DNA of 64,000 nt from the NCBI GenBank assembly GCA_002337605.1, contig DDGL01000011.1, forward strand, positions 60,011 to 124,010, given 5' to 3'. The DNA is from Flavobacteriaceae bacterium UBA1903. Lineage in GTDB: Bacteria > Bacteroidota > Bacteroidia > Flavobacteriales > Flavobacteriaceae. Below the pieces are notes generated by a model. The model was given only the letters and a program-made list of their open reading frames with translations. It did no database searches and had not been told where the DNA came from. The position numbers and the translations under genes are program-made. Below are positions 36,015-44,608 of this stretch, piece by piece (position 1 is the stretch's first letter; every line of letters begins with the position of its first letter).

Positions 36015-37022
36015 ATGGCAATGATAGCGCTGGTTTTAACGGTTAAAAATGAGGAACGTTTGCTACGTTCCAATCTATTATACCACCAGGCTATTGGCAT
36101 ACGCCACGTATTTGTATATTTTGACAATACTACCGATGCCGGAAAGGAATCCATTCGTGATCTAGATTTTGTGACGATACAGGATTCGCTTGCACCAGAT
36201 ACCTTCGCACACCTGGATTTTCTTGAAAAATTTACAAGCAAAGCAGCAGAACACCATACGGCCCGACAGTGTTTACACACGTATGATGCGATGGTTAAAA
36301 GTGAAACCATGGGAATGGATTGGCTTATCTCTTTGGACGCAGATGAGTTGGTGTGCACTTCCAAGAATACGCCGTCTCAACTCCCACAGTTTTTTTCAGA
36401 TATGGAGCCTTCAGTAGAGCTGGTATACCTGCAAACGCTGGAAGTTCTGGCTCAAAAACTTGAATACGGTTCGGTTTTTCTGGAAGAAACACTTTTTAAA
36501 ACACAACCTTCCTTTGGTAGTCGATTTCAGAATATTACAAAAGCTGTTTTCAACCCTGTCACTAAAAAGGAAGAAAAGTTTTCCTATTGGTTTGGACAGC
36601 ACCTAGGAAAAGGAGCCATAAGGTTGAAAAGCGGCAGTATCCCGCATAATGTACATAGGTATGTAAAGAAAGATGGAACCAAGCCTGTTTCTGTAAAAGC
36701 GGGTTTTGTATTGCATTATCATGCCTACGATGCTCCGGATTTTATAAAAAAATTTACTAATTTCTCCGATCGTCCCATTACTTTTTTGAGCGGTACCAGC
36801 GTAAACAGTCTTAAACTATTATTCCGCGATGTGGTAAATAACTGTGGTATGAGCCAGGAAGAATTATATTCCTATTTTGCGAACAACGTACAGTTTTCCC
36901 CTAAAGAAGTACAGTACCTTAAGAAAAACAAGTATTTAGGGTTTTTTAGTAGAACCCCCGCGCCACTTACCGAAATTACCTCGGTCCAACAGGTTTTTCA
37001 ACAAAAAATAAAATTTAAGTGA
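36015..37022 (+). CDS. Glycosyltransferase of the GT92/Glyco_tranf_2_4 type
   Basis: A 335-residue protein with the pattern of the GT92-like/Glyco_tranf_2_4 group: N-terminal VLTVKNEERLLRSNLLYHQA, GIRHVFVYFDN, and LISLDADEL with the DxD metal motif. The later segments KSGSIPHNVHRY and HYHAYDAPDFIKKF are also typical. It is smaller than eukaryotic GT92 enzymes. It overlaps the next gene by four bases (GTGA), so the two are translated together. Donor unknown. Confidence 0.82.
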   Translation: MAMIALVLTVKNEERLLRSNLLYHQAIGIRHVFVYFDNTTDAGKESIRDLDFVTIQDSLAPDTFAHLDFLEKFTSKAAEHHTARQCLHTYDAMVKSETMGMDWLISLDADELVCTSKNTPSQLPQFFSDMEPSVELVYLQTLEVLAQKLEYGSVFLEETLFKTQPSFGSRFQNITKAVFNPVTKKEEKFSYWFGQHLGKGAIRLKSGSIPHNVHRYVKKDGTKPVSVKAGFVLHYHAYDAPDFIKKFTNFSDRPITFLSGTSVNSLKLLFRDVVNNCGMSQEELYSYFANNVQFSPKEVQYLKKNKYLGFFSRTPAPLTEITSVQQVFQQKIKFK

Positions 37023-38209
37023 AGAAGCGCTTACACATAGCAATTTTTGATGGCACCCTAAAAACCACGGCCTTTATCAACAGACTGATACGTGGACTTT
37101 CTGGGGAGCATCAGGTTTATGTGTTCGGTTTTAACGACCAGCTTACACAAAAGATCCCTAATGTTACGTACGTGCCTTTGGGGAATACTTCTGGTACGAT
37201 GAGACTTTATTGGGTTAGTATGGGGTTTGCTTTGAGGGTTTTGTTTTTAAAAGGAAATTTTCGGATTTTTTTCACCTATTGTAAGTTACTGGCTACTTTA
37301 AAAAAACAACAGCTACAACAGTGTAATCTTTCTAGTGCAGTTGCCCTCTACAACCCCGATATATTTCACGTACAATGGTTGTCTTTACTCCCGTGGTGTG
37401 AACCTTTTTTTAAACACCCTACTATGAAAATTGTGTTGAGTCAGCGGGGGTATCAAAACAATGTGCGTCCTTTTGTAACTGAAGAAGCTATGGAATATCT
37501 AAGGAAAGTATACCCTAAGCTGGATGGATTTCATTCGGTTTCAAAAGCCATGACCAAAGCAAGCAATAAAGTGTACGCAAACCCTCAAAAAATAGATAGG
37601 GTCGTATATTCTGGCTTTACTTTTAATAAGCTTCCTTTTTCCGAAACGTATACGAGAAATGAAACGTTACAGATCATCTCTATAGGCAGGCCACATTGGA
37701 AAAAAGGCTACGATTACGCCTTAAAAGCAATGAACTTTTTACAGAAACAAGGAGTTTTATTCCACTATACTATTGTAGGTGGAAGCGGAAATGAAGAGCT
37801 GGAATACCTGGTAGCTAACTACAACTTAGAAGCTTCTGTAACCATTTTGCCAAAAGTGAATCAGCAAAAAGTTTATGAGCTTATGATGCAAAGTGATATT
37901 TTTTTGCTTCCCTCTTTGGAAGAAGGATTGCCTAATGTATTAATAGAAGCCATGGGATTGGGCGTGCCTGTTATCGCGACAGATTGTGGTGGTGTTAACG
38001 AATTGGTGGACGAAACTACAGGTATTCTTATCCCAACCCGGGATGCCGAGCGGATGGCTCAAGCCATACGTTTCTTTGCCAAAACTCCTCTACCTATAAT
38101 TCATGAACAGAGACTGCAAGCTAGGAAACGGGTAATGTCTAGACATAGTGAGAAGCAGATGCTAGCGGGAATGGAAGCCTTGTATTTTGAGGTGTTGGGG
38201 GTTGACTGA
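37019..38209 (+). CDS. GT4 glycosyltransferase
   Basis: A 396-residue GT-B enzyme: donor-side block IISIGRPHWKKGYDYALKAM, IVGGSGNEEL, then the GT4 signature LPSLEEGLPNVLIEAMGLG and VPVIATDCGG. The GTG start overlaps the upstream stop. The last codons (Gly-Val-Asp-stop) lie at the edge of the left hairpin-repeat, whose other copy has a similar sequence at its edge (GGTTGACTGAA here, GGTCAGCTGAA there). The repeat may therefore have supplied the end of this gene. Confidence 0.88.
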   Translation: MKKRLHIAIFDGTLKTTAFINRLIRGLSGEHQVYVFGFNDQLTQKIPNVTYVPLGNTSGTMRLYWVSMGFALRVLFLKGNFRIFFTYCKLLATLKKQQLQQCNLSSAVALYNPDIFHVQWLSLLPWCEPFFKHPTMKIVLSQRGYQNNVRPFVTEEAMEYLRKVYPKLDGFHSVSKAMTKASNKVYANPQKIDRVVYSGFTFNKLPFSETYTRNETLQIISIGRPHWKKGYDYALKAMNFLQKQGVLFHYTIVGGSGNEELEYLVANYNLEASVTILPKVNQQKVYELMMQSDIFLLPSLEEGLPNVLIEAMGLGVPVIATDCGGVNELVDETTGILIPTRDAERMAQAIRFFAKTPLPIIHEQRLQARKRVMSRHSEKQMLAGMEALYFEVLGVD

Positions 38210-38333
38210 ACCCTCCGTCTCGCCATAGGCGAGACACCTCCCTTACCTTAAGGGAGGAGCCTTTTTAATAAAACCCAAAAGCTCCCCTCTTTTCCAAAGA
38301 GGGGTTTCCCGCCGAAGGCGGGATGGGGAGTTT
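38206..38333. repeat. Hairpin-array direct repeat, left copy
   Basis: About 128 bp made of four hairpins in a row: GTCTCGCC-ata-GGCGAGAC (38217-38235), CCTCCCTTA-cct-TAAGGGAGG (38237-38257), CCCCTCTTT-tcc-AAAGAGGGG (38284-38304), and TCCCGCC-gaa-GGCGGGA (38308-38324). The first 32 bases are identical to the right copy (38779-38810). The second hairpin is followed by CTTTTT and may also end transcription of the GT4 gene. Confidence 0.93.
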
Positions 38334-38357
38334 GGTGATACTTTCCTAAAGTACCAT

Positions 38358-38720
38358 TCACTTCCTAAAATGCTCTTTAATTTCTTGTAGTACTGACGGA
38401 AGTACATTAAAAACCATTTTATTTTCAAATCTGATTACAGTAAAACCTAGTTCATTCAATCTCGCTGTTCTAGCTCTATCGTACTTCTGAGCCTTAGGAT
38501 TGAAATGCACTTGGCCGTCTAATTCAATGATCAGTTTATGTTTTGCACAGTAAAAGTCTACAATAAAATTTTCGATGCTGTGCTGCCTCGTGAATCGAGT
38601 TTCTTGAAATTGCCTAGCTTTTAGCTTGGACCATAAGAACGCTTCCGCAGGGGTCATGTTTTCACGTAGTTCTTTTCGAAAGGTTTTCAAGTGTTTAAGG
38701 GTGTGGATCTTTTTTATCAT
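38358..38720 (-). CDS. DUF559 endonuclease-like protein
   Basis: A 120-residue protein with the DUF559 fold, related to Vsr-type PD-(D/E)XK nucleases. Seen: ENMTPAEAFLWSKLKARQ (the typical entry), FTRQHSIENFIVDFYC with the metal-binding Asp, KLIIELDGQVH with the Glu-x-Asp pair, and the C-terminal FTVIRFENKMVFNVL. All expected catalytic acidic residues are present, so it may be active on DNA. It is transcribed against the surrounding operon and is flanked by hairpin-array direct repeats. Known of the family: widespread in Bacteroidota, often in many copies per genome, function unproven. Confidence 0.88.
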   Translation of the reverse strand: MIKKIHTLKHLKTFRKELRENMTPAEAFLWSKLKARQFQETRFTRQHSIENFIVDFYCAKHKLIIELDGQVHFNPKAQKYDRARTARLNELGFTVIRFENKMVFNVLPSVLQEIKEHFRK

Positions 38721-38778
38721 TACGGTAAATTAGATCGGGGAGGTGGTTAAAGGTACTAAATTTTGGGATAGAGGTCAG

Positions 38779-38930
38779 CTGAACCCTCCGTCTCGCCATA
38801 GGCGAGACACTTCCCTTATGTTAAGGGAGGAGCTTTTTTTTCAAACCTCCGGTTTTATTTTAATAAAGCTCAAAAGCTCCCCGCGTTTCCAAAGAGGGGT
38901 ATCCCGCCTTTGGCGGGATGGGAAGTTTTT
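38779..38930. repeat. Hairpin-array direct repeat, right copy
   Basis: About 152 bp, same orientation and order as the left copy. Hairpin 1 is identical; hairpin 2 is TTCCCTTA/TAAGGGAG-like and followed by eight T residues; an extra AAACC-tcc-GGTTT hairpin (38843-38855) is inserted; hairpin 3 is weakened (CCCCGCG against AAAGAGGGG); hairpin 4 keeps its stem but its loop changes from GAA to TTT. Confidence 0.93.
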
Positions 38931-38983
38931 TTGTCCCCACTCTACAAATAAATACTTACTTTTACTTTCTTCAAAAATCAGCA

Positions 38984-40372
38984 ATGCCTACCGTTAAAAC
39001 ACCGATTATTCCTCAAAAAGCAACTTTTGCAAAGGTAAAAGCTCCGCATGAGCTCCATAAGGAAGCAATTTGTGTTTTTGTTGCTACAGGTTTTTTTTTG
39101 GATACAGATACGTACTTTAAAGATGTAAGGGTGCTGCCGCCAGCTTCAGACTGTGAGCTGGATGGAGATGGATACTTTATAAAAAGCACCTCTTGGTTTC
39201 AATGGCATCAAAGCCCCAGATCGCTTTCTTTTGAAGAGGCTCTGGATGAATTTACCTACTTATTTGAAACAATTATCGATGAGCACGTAGGAGACAAGAA
39301 AGTGATCTTACCGTTGTCTGGCGGATTGGATAGTAGAACGCAAGCCACTGCATTACACCATTTAGGAAAACAAGTTACTACGTATAGCTACGATTTTAAA
39401 GGCGGCTATCCCGAGACTGCCATTGCAAAAAAAATAGCAAATGCGTGTGATTTCAATTTTACCGAATACCATATAGAAAAAGGGTATTTGTGGAATGTCA
39501 TTGAAGAGCTGGCACAAATTAATAAGTGCGATAGTGAGTTTACCCATCCCCGGCAAATGGCTATTTTTGATGAGTATGCTGCCATGGGCGATGTGTTTTC
39601 CCTGGGGCACTGGGGCGATGTGTTGTTTGATGGAACGGGACCTGAACAGCTTTCTGAAAAGGAAGAGCTGGATTTTTTACTAAAAAAAATAATCAAAAAA
39701 GGAGGGATGGAGCTGGCCACGGCATTGTGGAATGACTGGAACCTGGAGGGTGACTTTGAAACCTATCTGCAACAAAGGGTTCAAACCTTATTGCAAAAAA
39801 TTGAGATACAAGATACGAGTGCTAAAATCAGAGCCTTTAAAAGTTTGTATTGGGCACCTCGCTGGACGGCTACGAACCTGGCAGTATTTGAGGCCAAACG
39901 CCCTGTTACCTTGCCGTATTTTGATAATAGAATGTGTCAATTTATATGCACACTGCCCGAAGCATATCTTGCTGACAGAAAACTACAGATAGCCTACATA
40001 AAATATAGAAACCCCGAGTTGGCGAAGATTACATGGGAACAGCACAAACCCTATGATTTGTATACCTTTCAACACAATAAACCTCCTAATAATTTGCCTT
40101 ACAGAGCTTTTCATAAGCTAAAGCGCGAGGCAAAAAATAAAATGGGAATACCCTACATTCAGCGAAATTGGGAGTTACAGTTTTTGGGAATGGAAAATGA
40201 TAGAATGCTACAGGAATACCTTTTTTCTCAAAACATGCACCCGTTTATTTCAAAACCCTTATTGGCAGAATTCTATAATAAATTTAAAAATGTGGATGCT
40301 GTGAGGTATTCTCATCCCTTGAGTATGTTGCTAACATTGTCTTTAAAAAAGAAGCAATTGGCCCATGGGTAA
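38984..40372 (+). CDS. Asparagine-synthase-like amidotransferase without glutaminase domain
   Basis: A 462-residue protein. The ATP-pyrophosphatase motif LPLSGGLDSRTQA (about residues 110-122) and the following SYDFKGGYPETAIAKK are those of the asparagine synthetase synthase domain. The first 100 residues are too short and lack the N-terminal cysteine of the class-II glutaminase domain, so ammonia would have to come from elsewhere or another nucleophile is used. In glycan loci such proteins are thought to amidate sugar carboxylates, which fits the uronic acid predicted here. I start at ATG 38984; an earlier ATG at 38918 lies in the repeat edge. It overlaps the next gene by eight bases. Confidence 0.82.
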   Translation: MPTVKTPIIPQKATFAKVKAPHELHKEAICVFVATGFFLDTDTYFKDVRVLPPASDCELDGDGYFIKSTSWFQWHQSPRSLSFEEALDEFTYLFETIIDEHVGDKKVILPLSGGLDSRTQATALHHLGKQVTTYSYDFKGGYPETAIAKKIANACDFNFTEYHIEKGYLWNVIEELAQINKCDSEFTHPRQMAIFDEYAAMGDVFSLGHWGDVLFDGTGPEQLSEKEELDFLLKKIIKKGGMELATALWNDWNLEGDFETYLQQRVQTLLQKIEIQDTSAKIRAFKSLYWAPRWTATNLAVFEAKRPVTLPYFDNRMCQFICTLPEAYLADRKLQIAYIKYRNPELAKITWEQHKPYDLYTFQHNKPPNNLPYRAFHKLKREAKNKMGIPYIQRNWELQFLGMENDRMLQEYLFSQNMHPFISKPLLAEFYNKFKNVDAVRYSHPLSMLLTLSLKKKQLAHG

Positions 40373-41414
40373 AAAACGGAACATACTATATACCATCCCC
40401 AACTTTAAAACAGCGGGTAGCCAGTTTGTAGTGTTAGAATTATACAAACGCATAGACCGAACATTCTTTCAACCTTATGTTTTAGTGGAAAAATTCCCCG
40501 CTATCGTTCCAGATACAATTTTAATAGAAGAGCGTTTGTTTATCACCGAAGACATTGGAACGCGTTCTTATATTGGAAAACTAGCCAGACTCCTGAACGA
40601 AAAGAAAATTGATGTACTACACTCCTGGGATTACAAAAGCAATAGTTTGGAAGCGCTGGCCTGTAAGAAAGCAGGCGTAAAATATCTGTATACTAAAAAG
40701 AACAACGCCTGGTCCAAACGCTGGTTTGCAAAAAGCATGTTGTCTTCGCACGTAGCTTACAATAACCCGGAAATGAAAGAGCGGTTTTTTTCAAACGTTT
40801 TTTTAAAAAATAAAATTTCTTTTATACCCCATGGGGTGGATACTTCGGTATTTAAGCCATTGCCAAAAGCTACTAAAGAGAATAAATTTGTAATTGGCTG
40901 TATTGGTGTTGTTGGCGAGAATAAGAACCAGTTAGTGTTGTTGGAAGCTTTAATGGAGCTGCCCAAAAATGTGTACATACAGTTCTACGGAACTGAGGAT
41001 GAGATGTACAAAAAAAAGCTAGACTATTTTATCGCTGCCAACAATTTAAAAGACCAGGTTGTTTTCAAAGGTTTTATAGCAAATGCACACATACCAGAAG
41101 TGCTAACACAATTTGATGTATTGGTGCTGGCAAGTAAAAATGAAGGATTGCCGCTTTCTATCATGGAAGGAATGGCGTGCGGAGTGCCTGTGCTGTCTTC
41201 AGACTCGGGTGGGGGAGCCCGCTATTTGCTGAAAGACAATGCTGGTGGGTATATATTTGAAAACAAAAATGAATTGGTGTTGCAACTTCTTCAGCTCTAT
41301 AAAAATCCTGAACTGAAGACAGCATTGGGCGAGCAGGGACGGAAACGGGTTGAAGCACATTTCAGCATTGAAAAAGAGGTGAACACTTATAAAGAATTGT
41401 ATCTTTCGCTTTAG
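40365..41414 (+). CDS. GT4 glycosyltransferase
   Basis: A 349-residue GT-B enzyme: FKTAGSQFVVLELYKRID at the N-terminus (acceptor domain), IGCIGVVGENKNQLVLLEAL and QFYGTEDEMYK on the donor side, and the GT4 signature LASKNEGLPLSIMEGMACG with VPVLSSDSGG. It overlaps the asparagine-synthase-like gene by eight bases. Donor unknown. Confidence 0.88.
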   Translation: MGKKRNILYTIPNFKTAGSQFVVLELYKRIDRTFFQPYVLVEKFPAIVPDTILIEERLFITEDIGTRSYIGKLARLLNEKKIDVLHSWDYKSNSLEALACKKAGVKYLYTKKNNAWSKRWFAKSMLSSHVAYNNPEMKERFFSNVFLKNKISFIPHGVDTSVFKPLPKATKENKFVIGCIGVVGENKNQLVLLEALMELPKNVYIQFYGTEDEMYKKKLDYFIAANNLKDQVVFKGFIANAHIPEVLTQFDVLVLASKNEGLPLSIMEGMACGVPVLSSDSGGGARYLLKDNAGGYIFENKNELVLQLLQLYKNPELKTALGEQGRKRVEAHFSIEKEVNTYKELYLSL

Positions 41415-41419
41415 CATCC

Positions 41420-42274
41420 ATGTCTCGCTTCAATAAACATATCATCATAGTAGGCTCGGCCAGAAGCGGTACGAGTTGGCTGGCCGAAACTATTGCCAAA
41501 CAACACAGATACCGAAGTCTTTTTGAACCCGAACACGAGTTTCAAACAAAAAAAGGGCATTTGTTATGTGACAGATTAGTATCCCAAAAAGAAACTTTTG
41601 AAGCAGGTCATGCCTATTTAAAAAAAGTGTTTGCCAATCGTGTAGACTGTAATTGGATTGCCCAGAACAGCAACCGAAAATGGAAACGACACCTATGGTC
41701 ATTTATTCCCAAAAAGTATATTATAAAATTTGTGCGTTGCAATCTTTTGGCACATTATATGGAACAGGAGTTTGGGATTCCTGTACTTCATATCATTAGA
41801 AATCCCTACGATGTGTTGCACTCGCAGCAACGGGTAAAGTTTCCGTGGTTGTATGATTTAAGCAGATTTACAGAGGATACTAATCTGGGAGCACTACTGA
41901 AAAAAGAATTTAATTTTCAGTTAAAAAATAACACTCAGTATTCGGCTTTAGAAACCTTAACTATTCGCTGGTGTATAGAAAATGTGGTTCCTTTACAGCT
42001 TCAGCAAGCCGAAAATGAGAACTATAGGCTGGTGCGCTACGAAACACTCCGGAAGGATGTGCACGAATTTTTAAAAATTTGTTCAGACTTCAACCTGAAG
42101 CCCCTTGAAAATATTGAAAAAGAATATACCAAACCTTCCTCCAAAACACATCCTAAAAGTGTTATTAGAACCCAGGGAGCAGACACTCCAAAATTCTCGC
42201 CAGCAGAACTACAGACGATCAATGGTATTTTAGATACATTTGCCGTAACTTTTTATCCAAGACAAACAACGTAG
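41420..42274 (+). CDS. PAPS-dependent sulfotransferase
   Basis: A 284-residue protein with the sulfotransferase 5'-phosphosulfate loop IIIVGSARSGTSWLAE near the N-terminus and the 3'-phosphate-binding strand VLHIIRNPYDVLHSQQ (Arg and Ser) in the middle. The C-terminal IRTQGADTPKF is where the PAPS-contacting loop is expected. This is a better match to the family than the gene at 26238-27125. It predicts a sulfated surface polysaccharide, common in marine flavobacteria. It starts 5 nt after the preceding GT4 gene. Confidence 0.85.
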   Translation: MSRFNKHIIIVGSARSGTSWLAETIAKQHRYRSLFEPEHEFQTKKGHLLCDRLVSQKETFEAGHAYLKKVFANRVDCNWIAQNSNRKWKRHLWSFIPKKYIIKFVRCNLLAHYMEQEFGIPVLHIIRNPYDVLHSQQRVKFPWLYDLSRFTEDTNLGALLKKEFNFQLKNNTQYSALETLTIRWCIENVVPLQLQQAENENYRLVRYETLRKDVHEFLKICSDFNLKPLENIEKEYTKPSSKTHPKSVIRTQGADTPKFSPAELQTINGILDTFAVTFYPRQTT

Positions 42275-42278
42275 CATC

Positions 42279-43454
42279 ATGCGTATTGGAATTGTACTTT
42301 CACAAACACCCGGTTACTCCGAAACCTTCTTTACAAGTAAAATAAAAGGGCTACAGGCCCAAGGATTTACCGTACAATTATTTGTGCAAAAAAGAGAGGC
42401 AAATTTTACCCTATGCCCCGTACGATTGGCCCCTAAAGTATCCAGGTTTGTTCCTTTTCAATTGTTGAAAATGATTTGGGTTTATATACTTTTAGTGCCT
42501 TATATAGGTCGGGTACTAAAATTCAGCAGTCTTGAAAGAGCCGAAGGTACTTCGCCGGGATCGCTGTTAAAAAAGATCTTTTTGAATGCCCATTTGTTGA
42601 AAGCAAATTTAGATTGGGTGCATTTCGGGTTTGCCACGCAAGCCCTGGGAAGCGAGTGTGTAGCCAAAGCAATTGGTGCTAAGATGGCCGTAAGTTTTCG
42701 GGGGTTCGATTTAAATATATATCCATTAAAACACAACGGGTGCTATGATAAAACCTGGAACCATGTAGCTAAAGTTCATAGTATTTCACACTATCTTTAT
42801 AAAAAAGGAGTGGATTTGGGACTTTCTGAAAAAATTCCTCACGCCATCATTACTCCGGCAGTTGATATGGCATTAATACCGAAAAGTACAGCTGTTGTAT
42901 CAAAGAAACTTCAAGTAACAACCATTGCACGCCTCAACTGGATCAAAGGGATAACGACAGCTATTGCTGCAATGGCGCTGTTGAAAAAGAAGGGAATTCC
43001 CTTTCAGTACCATATAGTAGGTGACGGTACTGTAAAGGATACGGAACGGTATATGTTTCAGGTATATGAATTGGGATTGCAGGAAGATGTTAGCTTCCAC
43101 GGAACATTAACACATGCTGAAACGTTGCAACGTTTACAAGAAACCGATGTATATGTCCAACCCAGTGTAAACGAAGGCTTTTGTAATGCAGTCTTAGAAG
43201 CACAGGCTTTGGGTACGTTAGTGGTTGCGAGTGACGTAGGAGGACTGCCCGAAAATTTGGTGGATGGTAAAACAGGTTGGTTGTTTCCAGTAGAAGATGC
43301 CCCTGCACTAGCTGAAAGAATCGCAACAATTATTGAAATGCCTGTGGAGCAACAAGAACATGTAAAGGAACTGGCTAAGAAGCGTGTCGCTACCCATTTT
43401 ACGATTGAAAAACAACAAAGGGAATTTGTGTTATTTTATACAGAGATGCTATGA
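42279..43454 (+). CDS. GT4 glycosyltransferase
   Basis: A 391-residue GT-B enzyme: IGIVLSQTPGYSETFFTSKI at the N-terminus, VSFRGFDLNIYP (acceptor-side pocket), TTIARLNWIKGITTAIAAM, YHIVGDGTVKDTER, and the signature QPSVNEGFCNAVLEAQALG with ASDVGGLPE. The motif 'SxNEGFxNxxLEA' is typical of transferases resembling colanic acid WcaL. It overlaps the next gene by four bases. Confidence 0.88.
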   Translation: MRIGIVLSQTPGYSETFFTSKIKGLQAQGFTVQLFVQKREANFTLCPVRLAPKVSRFVPFQLLKMIWVYILLVPYIGRVLKFSSLERAEGTSPGSLLKKIFLNAHLLKANLDWVHFGFATQALGSECVAKAIGAKMAVSFRGFDLNIYPLKHNGCYDKTWNHVAKVHSISHYLYKKGVDLGLSEKIPHAIITPAVDMALIPKSTAVVSKKLQVTTIARLNWIKGITTAIAAMALLKKKGIPFQYHIVGDGTVKDTERYMFQVYELGLQEDVSFHGTLTHAETLQRLQETDVYVQPSVNEGFCNAVLEAQALGTLVVASDVGGLPENLVDGKTGWLFPVEDAPALAERIATIIEMPVEQQEHVKELAKKRVATHFTIEKQQREFVLFYTEML

Positions 43455-44515
43455 TGAAACTGTTTGTTCCCTTAACAATATACCCAAAGCGGCGCCACAT
43501 ATTTCCGTTGCTCAAGCCTTTTGAAAAAGGAGAAGATTTTTTGGATGCAGACCGGGTAAGAGGGTATGGTATTTCTGAAAAGGAGCTCACTATTGTAGAT
43601 TCGATGGAGGTTTCAGACTATGTTGTACTACCAATGTCCTGGAACTTTTATATGGATACGAATTCAGTAAAAGAGGTGGAAACTGTACTAAAAGAGGCAG
43701 AAAAGCATCATAAAAAAGTACTGTCGTTTATGATAGGCGACTTTGGGGTGAAAATACCCAACTATCCCAATGTACAGGTATTTAGAAACAGTGGAGATGT
43801 ACGTAGGGTGCCCACAACCCACCTGGGGTTGCCGGTATTTATTGAAGACCCTTTGCCGAAAATTTTTAAGAGTGACGTTGTTTTTGAAAGAGCGTACCAG
43901 GAAAAAGCAGTAGTTGGATTTTGCGGTCAGGCCAATACCTCTCTTCTGAATGCAACAAAAGAAATAGGAAAAATAGTATTACGCAATGTGTCTTCAATGC
44001 TTGGACTTCATAAAATTCCTTCCCAACAGTTGGTGTCCTCTACCTATGTAAGGGCTGCTTTATTAAAAAGGCTGGAGGGGTCTACTGCTGTGGTCACAAA
44101 CTTTATCTATCGAAAAAAATATAGAGCAGGAGCAACACAACCAGAAGTGCGTAAGCGCACAACCTTTCAGTTTTATGAAAATATGAAGGATAGCGATTAT
44201 GTTTTGTGTGTGCGGGGTGCTGGTAATTTTTCGGTTCGTTTTTATGAAACGCTGGCCATGGGGAGGATTCCTGTTTTTATTGATACCAATTGTTTGTTAC
44301 CCTTATCCCATATAATTGATTGGAAAAAACATGTAGTTTGGGTAGAATATCAGGATAGAAACCACGTGGCAGAAAAAATAAACGAGTTTCATAGCAGGTT
44401 AACTTCAGAAACATTTAAACAATTACAGTTGGACAATAGGAAACTTTGGCATGACACATTACAATTAGGAGGTTTTTTTAAGAAGTTTGCTAGTTCTACA
44501 AGTGAAGCTACCTAA
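43451..44515 (+). CDS. Exostosin-like glycosyltransferase (GT47 type)
   Basis: A 354-residue protein with the C-terminal exostosin pattern: KDSDYVLCVRGAGNFSVRFY, ETLAMGRIPVFIDTN, then a helix. The N-terminal part with VLPMSWNFYMDT resembles the bacterial exostosin domain. Such proteins (GT47) are known mostly from eukaryotic heparan sulfate, plant cell wall and some bacterial polysaccharide loci. The donor here is unknown; a uronic acid or hexosamine is plausible given the locus. It overlaps the GT4 gene upstream by four bases. Confidence 0.82.
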   Translation: MMKLFVPLTIYPKRRHIFPLLKPFEKGEDFLDADRVRGYGISEKELTIVDSMEVSDYVVLPMSWNFYMDTNSVKEVETVLKEAEKHHKKVLSFMIGDFGVKIPNYPNVQVFRNSGDVRRVPTTHLGLPVFIEDPLPKIFKSDVVFERAYQEKAVVGFCGQANTSLLNATKEIGKIVLRNVSSMLGLHKIPSQQLVSSTYVRAALLKRLEGSTAVVTNFIYRKKYRAGATQPEVRKRTTFQFYENMKDSDYVLCVRGAGNFSVRFYETLAMGRIPVFIDTNCLLPLSHIIDWKKHVVWVEYQDRNHVAEKINEFHSRLTSETFKQLQLDNRKLWHDTLQLGGFFKKFASSTSEAT

Positions 44516-44608
44516 ATTAGGTGAACATTAGCATCAGTTTTGTAGTTTTACGAACCAGAGAGGAGTTAATTTATTTAGTACTAGGGAAAAGCAAAAAAAT
44601 AACGAACG

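Larger units (their letters stand above)
38206..38930 (-). mobile_element. Candidate repeat-flanked DUF559 element
   Basis: A minus-strand DUF559 nuclease gene lies 24 nt from the left repeat and 58 nt from the right repeat, which are direct copies of each other. The unit interrupts a plus-strand glycan operon and is the only gene on the other strand there. The layout resembles a mobile cassette, but no transposase, target duplication or second copy of the whole unit is seen, so mobility is inferred. Confidence 0.4.

Noticed and set aside
38206..38930. A CRISPR array at the hairpin repeats
   Set aside because: Only two copies, separated by a gene, and each is a string of different hairpins; no spacer pattern.
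38743..38997. An 84-residue plus-strand frame across the right hairpin repeat
   Set aside because: Its sequence is simply the translated hairpins and it overlaps the start of the asparagine-synthase-like gene.
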